6,021 bases of DNA from Candidatus Uhrbacteria bacterium RIFCSPHIGHO2_02_FULL_53_13 (GTDB lineage: Bacteria > Patescibacteriota > Patescibacteriia > UBA9934 > UBA11717): positions 3,980 through 10,000 of the forward strand of contig MGDX01000020.1 in assembly GCA_001791035.1 (NCBI GenBank). Direction: 5' to 3'. The translations under genes were made by a program, and so were the position numbers. The notes under the pieces were generated by a model. The model had not been told where the DNA came from, made no database searches, and worked only from the letters and a program-made list of their open reading frames with translations. This document shows, piece by piece, positions 1 to 5,996 of the stretch. Position 1 is the stretch's first letter; every line of letters starts with the position of its first letter.

Positions 1-60
1 CGCCAATGCCGCACGCGGCAGGAGGAGAGCCAATCCAAGCGCAATAACTACGCGCTTCAT
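1..60 (-). CDS. Secreted protein, N-terminal fragment cut by window edge
   Basis: An ATG at 58-60 opens a minus-strand frame that stays open to the window edge, giving exactly 20 codons. The peptide is MKRVVIALGLALLLPRAALA: a short basic start, a hydrophobic core, and an A-x-A-like end, so it reads as a Sec signal peptide. Only one base separates its ATG from the TAG stop of the DUF411 gene (TAG-T-ATG), which suggests co-transcription and translational coupling. There is no obvious Shine-Dalgarno sequence. The mature protein lies outside the window, so its function cannot be told. Its position suggests an exported partner of the DUF411 protein. Confidence 0.7.
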   Translation of the reverse strand, partial: MKRVVIALGLALLLPRAALA

Positions 61-61
61 A

Positions 62-538
62 CTACAGCGTCGAGTGCGTCTCAATGCCGTTTTCGTTGAA
101 TCGATAGATCGTAAAGGGACCTTGTTTTACGCCGGGCATGCCTGGCGATCCGCTTGGCATCCCCGGGAGGGCAATGCCATCTGCATCATCGGGACTCTCC
201 ATGAACGATCGGAGTGCCGCAACCGGAATGTGGCCCTCCATAGCCAAGTCGCCATACACGGTCGTGTGGCAACTCTGGATTTGTCCTGGGATGTCGTACT
301 GCTCTTTGATGTCGGCCATGTTTTCGCTATTGATAGTCTCGACTTCGAATCCTTCGCGTTTTAGATACGCGATGTACTGGGCGCAACATCCGCACGTTGT
401 CGACTTGTAGACGGTGACTTGTGGCGCGGTGTCAGATGAGGTGGCAGCGGGAGGGCGATTGAGAATGAGGAACCCGATAAGAATCACAAGAGCGCCGCCG
501 ATGAGGTAAGGAAGTTTTTTTGATGACTTGGAAGACAT
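62..538 (-). CDS. Membrane-anchored DUF411 family protein (thioredoxin-like, metal-related)
   Basis: The product is 158 residues from the ATG at 536-538. Residues 1-10 are polar and basic, 11-27 form one membrane segment, and 28-40 form a linker. The DUF411 domain follows: VTVYKSTTCGCC (Cys49, Cys51, Cys52), SCHT (89-92), EGHIP (101-105), and the family's C-terminal GMPSGSPGMPG stretch (126-136). All the family hallmarks I know are present, so it looks intact. DUF411 proteins are small periplasmic or extracytoplasmic proteins linked to copper and other metals; their reaction is not settled. The frame is open upstream to an ATG at 689-691, but that extension would run through the end of the preceding gene and put about 50 unconserved residues before the membrane anchor, so I chose the shorter start. 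No Shine-Dalgarno sequence is visible. It sits 64 bases after the small membrane protein gene and 1 base before the secreted protein gene. Confidence 0.9.
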   Translation of the reverse strand: MSSKSSKKLPYLIGGALVILIGFLILNRPPAATSSDTAPQVTVYKSTTCGCCAQYIAYLKREGFEVETINSENMADIKEQYDIPGQIQSCHTTVYGDLAMEGHIPVAALRSFMESPDDADGIALPGMPSGSPGMPGVKQGPFTIYRFNENGIETHSTL

Positions 539-556
539 AGATGCATGATGAATAAC

Positions 557-578
557 AAAAAACCCATGCGATGATGGG
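557..578 (-). terminator. Weak terminator or attenuator between two genes
   Basis: On the minus strand a 5-bp stem (CCCAT at 574-578 with ATGGG at 563-567, loop of six) is followed directly by six T (557-562). It lies 24 bases after the stop of the small membrane protein gene and 18 bases before the DUF411 start. The stem is short, so partial readthrough is likely. It could set the ratio of the two products. Confidence 0.4.
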
Positions 579-602
579 AAGTTGCCGTTTTTGGGATTTA
601 CC

Positions 603-1022
603 CTAAGCGGCAACGAGGTTGACGCCGATACCTTGTAAACGCAATGCGGCGAACCAGTGGTTGAGTTTTTGAACGGCTTGAAAACGGACATGCTGTTGGT
701 GGGCGCGAGCTATGGCTGTGGTGGTGTCCGATGGTGGCCGCCCAAACAAAAAGGTCAAGGTCAATGCCCACGCAAGCGCAATCATCATGCAGGCAATGAG
801 TGTACCGCTCGTTGGAATGCTTGTGATGAGATTCGCAAACAACGAGAGGTGATGGTCGAGAGTGTCCACGATGTTGCTCGTGTCTACACAGCCACTGCGC
901 GTGATGAGCGAAACCGGGCATGCGGAGTGCATGTCCGCATCCATGGTGCCGATGTGCCACAACAAAGCACCCTGTACACACAGGACGATGGTGACAAGAC
1001 CGATGGCCATCCACTGTTTCAT
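603..1022 (-). CDS. Small two-span membrane protein with His/Met/Cys-rich outer loop
   Basis: The product is 139 residues and not a named family that I can assign. Residues 5-22 and 74-94 are hydrophobic and should span the membrane. The loop between them, probably outside the cell membrane, holds His23, Met27, Met31, His32, Cys35, Cys45, His57 and His58, a set of possible metal ligands. Residues 95-139 form a basic, probably cytoplasmic tail. I recall similarly built small proteins (signal/TM, HxxM, CP...C, second TM) as common in parcubacterial genomes, often near metal genes, but this is recollection and not a search. The next gene downstream is DUF411, which supports a metal role. An extended -10 element sits only six bases before the ATG and there is no Shine-Dalgarno sequence, so the mRNA may be leaderless. 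The opposite strand also has an open frame here, but it lacks protein-like features. Confidence 0.75.
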   Translation of the reverse strand: MKQWMAIGLVTIVLCVQGALLWHIGTMDADMHSACPVSLITRSGCVDTSNIVDTLDHHLSLFANLITSIPTSGTLIACMMIALAWALTLTFLFGRPPSDTTTAIARAHQQHVRFQAVQKLNHWFAALRLQGIGVNLVAA

Positions 1023-1028
1023 GAGAGC

Positions 1029-1037
1029 AGTATAACA
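1029..1037 (-). promoter_or_regulatory. Extended -10 promoter element for the small membrane protein
   Basis: The minus strand reads TGTTATACT: a TGn extension plus TATACT, five of six to TATAAT. No -35 hexamer is seen at 16-18 bases. The -10 ends six bases before the ATG at 1020-1022, so transcription would start at about the start codon. The gene may also be read from the tRNA-Pro transcript 75 bases upstream. Confidence 0.45.
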
Positions 1038-1097
1038 AACGTGAGTCGTGGGCTAGCGAGGCTTCGCAAGTCCCAACCGTCAACCTCTCACTTCGAT

Positions 1098-1174
1098 TGG
1101 TCGGGGTGACAGGGCTCGAACCTGCGGCCTCTTGGTCCCAAACCAAGCGCTCTAGCCTACTGAGCTACACCCCG
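1098..1174 (-). tRNA. tRNA-Pro (anticodon UGG)
   Basis: A complete 77-base cloverleaf. The acceptor stem CGGGGTG/CACCCCG is perfect, the D stem is GCTC/GAGC, and the anticodon stem CTTGG/CCAAG encloses TTTGGGA with anticodon TGG. The T arm has TTCGAGC in its loop. The 3' CCA is encoded (complement at 1098-1100). No convincing promoter is seen in the 72 bases to the upstream repeat-protein gene, which reads the same way and has no clear terminator, so readthrough is possible. Confidence 0.97.
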
Positions 1175-1246
1175 ATGTTCGCAACTCATGTCCTGAGAAC
1201 GCGCGCAGTGTGACACAATAAAGTGATCTTGCCAAGAGGTGAACGA

Positions 1247-2416
1247 CTAATAGTCGAACCATCCAAAGTTGTCTAAGCGATCATACATGGCGCCGATGAG
1301 GTAGGGTGAAAGGTCGTTAGCGTTTGTACTTGACAGCACATGCGCCTCCTGCACGCCGTGATAAGCAAGATCATCGTGCGGAATCTGGCGACGGACGCCG
1401 TTGCGCACGTGCCATGTCACCAGCGAGGCGTCGCGCACGATGGTGTCATCTGGGTAAACATTCGGATCCACCACTTCGCCCTGCGAATAGTGCGGCCAGT
1501 CGGTTGGCGAAAGATCACGCACGCGCATGGCCCAATTGGAGCCGTACAGAGCCGCGGCGGTCGTCTCGCTGTCCAGGCGACGCAAGACGCCTCCGCGCTC
1601 TACCGCGTGCACGTCGTTTGTACTTTGAACCTTCACCAACCACGTCCCATGGTGCATCCACATAGGCTTGCCAAGAGGAATCGCCGCCATTGTCTCGGGC
1701 GTCAAAATCTCCACGCGTGAAAAATCCGTGAACCACGAAAAATAGATGGTCTCGTTAAAGAACGGCCGTCGCTTGCCATCGTCCGGATCAACCGCATACA
1801 CAGCGGTGTCGTGTTGCGTGTTCGGATCGCCGTCGTCTTCCAGCTTTACGAGCCGCGGATACGATGAGGTGTGCTCGGTTTCGGTGTCGGGCGCGGGCTG
1901 TCCTGTGTGCGTGTCGCTCGTATCTTCTGGCATAGGTGATGGGACAATGGGATCGGGAGACGTTTCAACAGGGCCGTCCACCAACCATACCGAGTCCATG
2001 CGCAGGGGATCGCCACTTAATTTGGTAAAGCGCACGCGATCAAACGGATCGTCGCCAATGTAGGTTGAAAGATTGCCCGCGGGAGTGGTGCCGTCCACGC
2101 GCTGCCAGCTTGTGCGCACAACGCTTGCCACGTTCATAAACTCAATCTTGATCCATGGGCGATTGGCGAGAACCGGATCCGGATCTTCGTACACATAAAC
2201 TTTACGGATGTCCGACGTTGTCGTCACTGGAAAGCCAAACTCAAGGTAACCGTTGTCTTGAGTCACCTCGGCATACGCGTCGTCGGGCGCGCCCGTACCA
2301 CCGCTTGCGATGGAGGCATTTGAGGACACGACGACGTGACTATACACGGTTGCCGCGAGTGCTGGGGCCGCAAACAGAAGTGTGGTGAGGCTCAAAAAAA
2401 CGAGGCGCTTTGTCAT
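1247..2416 (-). CDS. Secreted protein with beta-sandwich-like N-half and three C-terminal repeats
   Basis: The product is 389 residues and starts with a clear Sec signal peptide (1-21, likely cut after APALA). Residues 22-148 are rich in beta-prone and aromatic residues (GAPDDAYAEV, GYLEFGF, PWIKIEF, SVWLVDG) and resemble a carbohydrate-binding-type beta-sandwich; this is inference. Residues 149-185 are a Pro/Thr/Asp/Ser linker. The rest holds three diverged units starting near 205 (AVYAVDPDDGKRR), 268 (DVHAVERGGVLRR) and 331 (LVTWHVRNGVRR), about 63 residues apart. Each has a V-x-x-V, G-x-x-R core followed by aromatic residues and a short hydrophobic end. I associate this repeat with parcubacterial surface proteins, function unknown. 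The end has no sorting signal or membrane anchor. A weak GAGAG lies six bases before the ATG. It is divergent from the CuA lipoprotein gene with 36 bases between them. Confidence 0.88.
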   Translation of the reverse strand: MTKRLVFLSLTTLLFAAPALAATVYSHVVVSSNASIASGGTGAPDDAYAEVTQDNGYLEFGFPVTTTSDIRKVYVYEDPDPVLANRPWIKIEFMNVASVVRTSWQRVDGTTPAGNLSTYIGDDPFDRVRFTKLSGDPLRMDSVWLVDGPVETSPDPIVPSPMPEDTSDTHTGQPAPDTETEHTSSYPRLVKLEDDGDPNTQHDTAVYAVDPDDGKRRPFFNETIYFSWFTDFSRVEILTPETMAAIPLGKPMWMHHGTWLVKVQSTNDVHAVERGGVLRRLDSETTAAALYGSNWAMRVRDLSPTDWPHYSQGEVVDPNVYPDDTIVRDASLVTWHVRNGVRRQIPHDDLAYHGVQEAHVLSSTNANDLSPYLIGAMYDRLDNFGWFDY

Positions 2417-2435
2417 AGGATTCTCTCGATGAGTT

Positions 2436-2444
2436 TGGTAAAAT
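2436..2444 (+). promoter_or_regulatory. Extended -10 promoter element for the CuA lipoprotein
   Basis: TGGTAAAAT: a TGn extension and TAAAAT, five of six to TATAAT, with no good -35. The -10 ends eight bases before the ATG at 2453, which puts the expected start site within a few bases of the start codon. With no Shine-Dalgarno sequence, this fits a leaderless mRNA. The whole promoter lies in the 36-base gap between two divergent genes. Confidence 0.45.
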
Positions 2445-2452
2445 AGCCGTAT

Positions 2453-2989
2453 ATGAACTATACCATTCTTTTTACCGCATGCGCGATCGTGTTTCTTGGA
2501 GCCGGATGCGTGAGCAATTTAGTGCGCGATGTGCCGGACGAGGTTCCTGTGGATGCTGTTTCGTTGCCGGTTCCGATTTCCGAGAGTGAGGAGGGAGAGG
2601 AGACTATCGTTGTTGAGAATGCGGAAGTGCTGGGCGGTGCGAACGAGCCATCAGAACGCGTTCAAGACGACGAGTCGGTGAGCGACAACGTGTTGTTGGA
2701 GCCCCCGCAAAATGACGTCGCGTCGTTTTCCGTCACGGCGAAACAGTGGACATTTGAGCCGGCCGTCATTCGCGTGAAGCAAGGGCAACGCGTGGAGCTC
2801 GACGTCACGAGCGTGGATGTTGCGCACGGATTTCGTCTGCCGGAGTTTGGGATTGGCGCAACGCTTGAACCCGAAAAAACTGTGCGCGTGAGCTTTGTGG
2901 CCGATAAGGTGGGGACCTTCTCGTTTTTCTGCGATGTGTTTTGTGGGCAGGGGCACGGAAGTATGCGCGGAACGCTTATTGTTGAGTAG
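2453..2989 (+). CDS. Lipoprotein with a cupredoxin domain carrying a complete CuA site
   Basis: The product is 178 residues. Residues 1-18 are a lipoprotein signal ending LGAG before Cys19; the -3 residue is Gly, which is permitted but not typical. Residues 20-88 form an acidic, low-complexity linker. The cupredoxin domain spans about 89-178. It has His125 in VDVAHGF and the block CDVFCGQGHGSM, giving Cys160, Cys164, His168 and Met171. This C-x3-C-x3-H-x2-M spacing with the upstream His is the binuclear CuA site of cytochrome oxidase subunit II and nitrous oxide reductase; the residue between the cysteines that is Glu in mitochondrial subunit II is Val here. The two-helix membrane hairpin of subunit II is missing and no oxidase gene is nearby. 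Likely a membrane-tethered electron-transfer or copper-binding protein; which one is not known. A two-way terminator follows the stop. Confidence 0.92.
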   Translation: MNYTILFTACAIVFLGAGCVSNLVRDVPDEVPVDAVSLPVPISESEEGEETIVVENAEVLGGANEPSERVQDDESVSDNVLLEPPQNDVASFSVTAKQWTFEPAVIRVKQGQRVELDVTSVDVAHGFRLPEFGIGATLEPEKTVRVSFVADKVGTFSFFCDVFCGQGHGSMRGTLIVE

Positions 2990-3006
2990 CGGACAATTTT
3001 GAGCAA

Positions 3007-3038
3007 ACAAATCCGCCGCCTCATAGCGACGGGTTTGT
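3007..3038. terminator. Two-way terminator between CuA lipoprotein and tRNA-Ile-Phe
   Basis: Arms of 13 bases (3007-3019 and 3026-3038) pair around a six-base loop, with one wobble and one mismatch that swap places depending on the strand. The minus transcript ends in ATTTGTTTG, and the plus transcript in GGGTTTGTGTT. It starts 18 bases after the lipoprotein stop and 3 bases beyond the tRNA-Phe CCA end, so it serves both convergent units. Confidence 0.7.
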
Positions 3039-3040
3039 GT

Positions 3041-3115
3041 TGGTGCCGCGGGTCAGGATTGAACTGACGACGCAAGGCTCTTCAGGCCTTCGCTCTACCA
3101 CTGAGCTACCGCGGC
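3041..3115 (-). tRNA. tRNA-Phe (anticodon GAA)
   Basis: A complete 75-base cloverleaf. The acceptor stem GCCGCGG/CCGCGGC is perfect, the D stem is GCTC/GAGC, the anticodon stem AAGGC/GCCTT encloses CTGAAGA with anticodon GAA, and the T arm is GTCAG/CTGAC around TTCAATC. The CCA is encoded. It is the second gene of a pair with tRNA-Ile, one base away. Confidence 0.97.
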
Positions 3116-3116
3116 G

Positions 3117-3193
3117 TGGTGGGCGTGCCAGGAATCGAACCTGGGACCTCAGCATTATCAGTGCTGCGCTCTAACCATCTGAGCTACACGCCC
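3117..3193 (-). tRNA. tRNA-Ile (anticodon GAU)
   Basis: A complete 77-base cloverleaf. The acceptor stem GGGCGTG/CACGCCC is perfect, the anticodon stem CAGCA/TGCTG encloses CTGATAA with anticodon GAT, and the T arm is CCAGG/CCTGG around TTCGATT. The CCA is encoded. In many bacteria this tRNA sits in the 16S-23S spacer; here it has its own promoter and is paired with tRNA-Phe, separated from 16S by a protein gene and two terminators. Confidence 0.97.
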
Positions 3194-3206
3194 GAATTGC
3201 CACGAG

Positions 3207-3235
3207 ATGATAGCAAAATTAGCAGATGGTGGCAA
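3207..3235 (-). promoter_or_regulatory. Promoter of the tRNA-Ile-Phe pair
   Basis: On the minus strand TTGCCA (3230-3235) and TATCAT (3207-3212) are separated by exactly 17 bases; each is five of six to the sigma-70-type consensus. The expected start site, near 3200, is about six bases before the mature tRNA-Ile 5' end. It lies just past the terminator of the upstream gene. Confidence 0.8.
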
Positions 3236-3253
3236 GGGTTATTTGCCACTCGT

Positions 3254-3293
3254 GAAAAACAAATCCCGCTCGGTCTCGAGTGAGTCGGGCGGG
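3254..3293 (-). terminator. Terminator of the 183-residue protein gene
   Basis: The minus strand has a hairpin with CCCGC (3289-3293) pairing GCGGG (3265-3269), continued inward by CG/CG and CTC/GAG with small mismatches. It is followed by ATTTGTTTTTC (3253-3263). It starts seven bases after the TGA stop at 3301-3303. Confidence 0.75.
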
Positions 3294-3300
3294 GGAAATG

Positions 3301-3852
3301 TCAGGAAGAAGCGGCGTCACTAGGCGCTTCGGCGGGTGGCGGCGCCTCGAGCGTTACGGCGGCCTCGGCGGCGGCGCGCTCGGCCATCTGCTCTCTGTCA
3401 AACATGCCCCAGAAGTCGCAGATGAATTTCCAAGTCTGCCCATACTCCGTGTATGGCGCTGCGTTCACGAAGAGTACGGGGATGGTGTCTTGCCAACACA
3501 ATCCCATCTTTGCCTCCCGAGTCAGATTCACAACGGTAATGGGCCTTTGAAAATCGAGTGCATGAAGGATCATCCTCGTAGCTTCGACGAGTTGTATTGG
3601 CACGCTGTTCGTGCCATCGCGCACGACGTCCATGATCAGGATCATGAAGTCGTAATCAAGACGCAATCCCGTGTGCCGACTGGGCACATAGGTCAAACAG
3701 TGTGAACGCATCTCGTTCATCTCTTCGATGAGCTGCGCAGCAACGCGGTGCCTATGCGCTTGCAAGCGTGTGTTGCACGCCATGTGCGGCCAAATATCCG
3801 ATGCGAACAGGATGGTGTACCTGTGCATGCGAATGCTCGGTCTTTTGCTCAT
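3301..3852 (-). CDS. Unrecognised 183-residue cytoplasmic protein
   Basis: I do not recognise this family. It has no signal peptide or membrane span. Residues 10-150 look like a compact alpha/beta domain: a strand RYTILFA (11-17), a helix near 33-50, a hydrophobic strand DFMILIMDVV (68-77), a helix near 86-100, a strand PITVVNL (104-110), a strand TIPVLFV (123-129), and an aromatic end (YGQTWKFICDFWGMF, 137-151). The alternation of strands and helices suggests a Rossmann-like or nucleotide-handling fold, but no motif fixes a substrate. Residues 157-183 are an Ala/Pro/Glu-rich tail. The ATG at 3850-3852 has GGAG seven bases upstream, and Met9 is a possible second start. A weak TATATT (3880-3885) could be its -10. 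It lies between the 16S terminator and its own terminator, so it appears to be a single-gene unit. It ends on TGA, evidence that UGA is a stop here. Confidence 0.8.
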   Translation of the reverse strand: MSKRPSIRMHRYTILFASDIWPHMACNTRLQAHRHRVAAQLIEEMNEMRSHCLTYVPSRHTGLRLDYDFMILIMDVVRDGTNSVPIQLVEATRMILHALDFQRPITVVNLTREAKMGLCWQDTIPVLFVNAAPYTEYGQTWKFICDFWGMFDREQMAERAAAEAAVTLEAPPPAEAPSDAASS

Positions 3853-3859
3853 TCTGCTG

Positions 3860-3863
3860 CTCC
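3860..3863 (-). promoter_or_regulatory. Shine-Dalgarno site (GGAG) of the 183-residue protein
   Basis: GGAG lies seven bases before the ATG at 3850-3852 and matches the CCTCC core kept at the 3' end of this genome's 16S rRNA. It is the clearest ribosome binding site in the window and fixes this start over Met9. Confidence 0.65.
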
Positions 3864-4010
3864 GTGAGGCAGATCACCCAATATAACCATCGCCACATTG
3901 ATGGCATGTGTGTGTTGGTGGGTGGCACCACTCATGGTGTGTCCGCGGGCACGATGACATACAGGGATTGTTATGTCAACGTCAGGCAAAGACGGAGATG
4001 GAGGCCACAT

Positions 4011-4043
4011 CACAAACAAAAAACATGTGCGAAATCGCACACG
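4011..4043 (-). terminator. Terminator of the 16S rRNA unit
   Basis: The minus strand has an eight-pair stem (4036-4043 with 4024-4031; one G-U) capped by ATTT, followed by TTTTTTGTTTG (from 4023 down). It lies eight bases beyond the processing-stem arm, so it ends the precursor just after the stalk. This is strong evidence that transcription does not continue to a 23S gene. Confidence 0.85.
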
Positions 4044-4051
4044 CTCTTTAG

Positions 4052-4079
4052 CTGTCAACTGAACGATTGTAACGTTGGC
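4052..4079 (-). other. 3' arm of the pre-16S processing stem
   Basis: These 28 bases are the reverse complement of 5807-5834 at 24 of 28 positions. As RNA, 27 of 28 pair: 24 Watson-Crick, three G-U, one C-A mismatch. Together the arms form the long helix that brackets pre-16S, the usual substrate of RNase III. The arm starts about 131 bases after the mature 3' end. Confidence 0.85.
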
Positions 4080-4082
4080 GGT

Positions 4083-4200
4083 GCCACGTGGACGCGTAGC
4101 GTCTTTACGTGGCGAAGTTCTCCGAAGCTCGAAGAGCGTAGGAGGACGATCAACCTACAAGAGATTGATCTCGACTGATGAATCTCGTGCAAGCACGAGA
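4083..4200 (-). other. Structured 16S trailer with three hairpins
   Basis: Between mature 16S and the processing stem are three inverted repeats: 4083-4113 (GCCACGT/ACGTGGC outer, GACGC/GCGTC inner), 4148-4170 (GATCAA/TTGATC), and 4183-4200 (TCTCGTGC/GCACGAGA, almost no loop). These would fold as side hairpins on the pre-16S stalk. There is no tRNA or protein gene in this spacer. Confidence 0.6.
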
Positions 4201-4209
4201 AGTCCGTTG

Positions 4210-5694
<1,485 letters not shown>

Positions 5695-5950
5695 AGTACC
5701 CCTGCAAAAGCAAAGGCCTCTATCTGAAGTTCCTGAATTATCAGGGCTGTCTTTCTCTCGAAAGACAGGGTGTTTCTTTAGCCGAAGCCAAAGAAACGAT
5801 TGGTTTGCCAACGCTACAATCGTTCAATCGGCAGATAATCAACCGATCGACGTTGCGCGTCGATTGAGTTTTAGTGTGCAGTAAAGTTAGGCCTTGTCCG
5901 TCTGCTCGTGTCGTGTCGCAGGGTCTTGCAGATCGGAGGAATCTAAATGT
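5695..5950 (-). other. 16S leader with stable hairpins
   Basis: About 255 bases of transcribed leader. In transcript order it holds a hairpin at 5846-5864 (ATCGACG/CGTCGAT), the 5' processing arm (5807-5834), an 11-pair hairpin at 5772-5797 with one G-U and a C(UUCG)G cap, a perfect 9-pair hairpin at 5747-5768 with a GAGA (GNRA) cap, and a 5-pair hairpin at 5732-5745. No open frame with a ribosome binding site is seen, and I find no good boxA antitermination site on the transcribed strand. Confidence 0.75.
5807..5834 (-). other. 5' arm of the pre-16S processing stem
   Basis: Partner of 4052-4079 (27 of 28 positions pair as RNA). It lies about 113 bases before the mature 5' end, close to the spacing of the E. 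coli RNase III site, and sits between two leader hairpins. Confidence 0.85.
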
Positions 5951-5956
5951 AGCGGC

Positions 5957-5985
5957 ATTGTATAGGAGGGTAGAAAAGCTGTCAA
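5957..5985 (-). promoter_or_regulatory. 16S rRNA promoter
   Basis: On the minus strand a perfect TTGACA (5980-5985) and TACAAT (5957-5962, five of six) are 17 bases apart. This is the strongest promoter in the window, as expected for an rRNA unit. The expected start is near 5950. No clear A-rich UP element is seen upstream; instead there is a GC hairpin. Confidence 0.9.
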
Positions 5986-5996
5986 GAAAGCATCAA

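Noticed and set aside
539..691. N-terminal extension of the DUF411 frame to an ATG at 689-691
   Set aside because: It would overlap the end of the small membrane protein gene and add about 50 residues without family similarity in front of a normal membrane anchor.
657..1109. 150-residue plus-strand open frame
   Set aside because: It lies antisense to the membrane protein gene and runs into tRNA-Pro, and it has no hydrophobic or domain pattern.
598..1146. 182-residue minus-strand open frame
   Set aside because: It runs through most of tRNA-Pro and is out of frame with the membrane protein gene; the product is His/Cys/Arg-rich in the manner of a shadow frame.
1340..1720. Plus-strand frames opposite the secreted repeat protein
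   Set aside because: The minus frame has a signal peptide, repeats and full length; the plus frames are Arg/His-rich shadows.
3280..3705. 141-residue plus-strand open frame
   Set aside because: It is antisense to the 183-residue gene and starts inside that gene's terminator hairpin.
3970..3986. TTGACA on the minus strand at 3974-3979 as a promoter for the 183-residue gene
   Set aside because: No TATAAT-like hexamer lies 16-18 bases downstream; the TATATT at 3880-3885 is far too distant to pair with it.
4041..4050. boxA-like GCTCTTTA near the 16S terminator
   Set aside because: It reads on the plus strand, opposite to the rRNA transcript, and lies after the gene; it cannot act in antitermination of this unit.
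3849..4058. 69-residue minus-strand frame ending in an ATGA overlap with the 183-residue gene
   Set aside because: The overlap looked like translational coupling, but the frame starts on TTG within the rRNA processing arm, translates the terminator, and has no ribosome site or domain pattern. A shorter internal start cannot be fully excluded.
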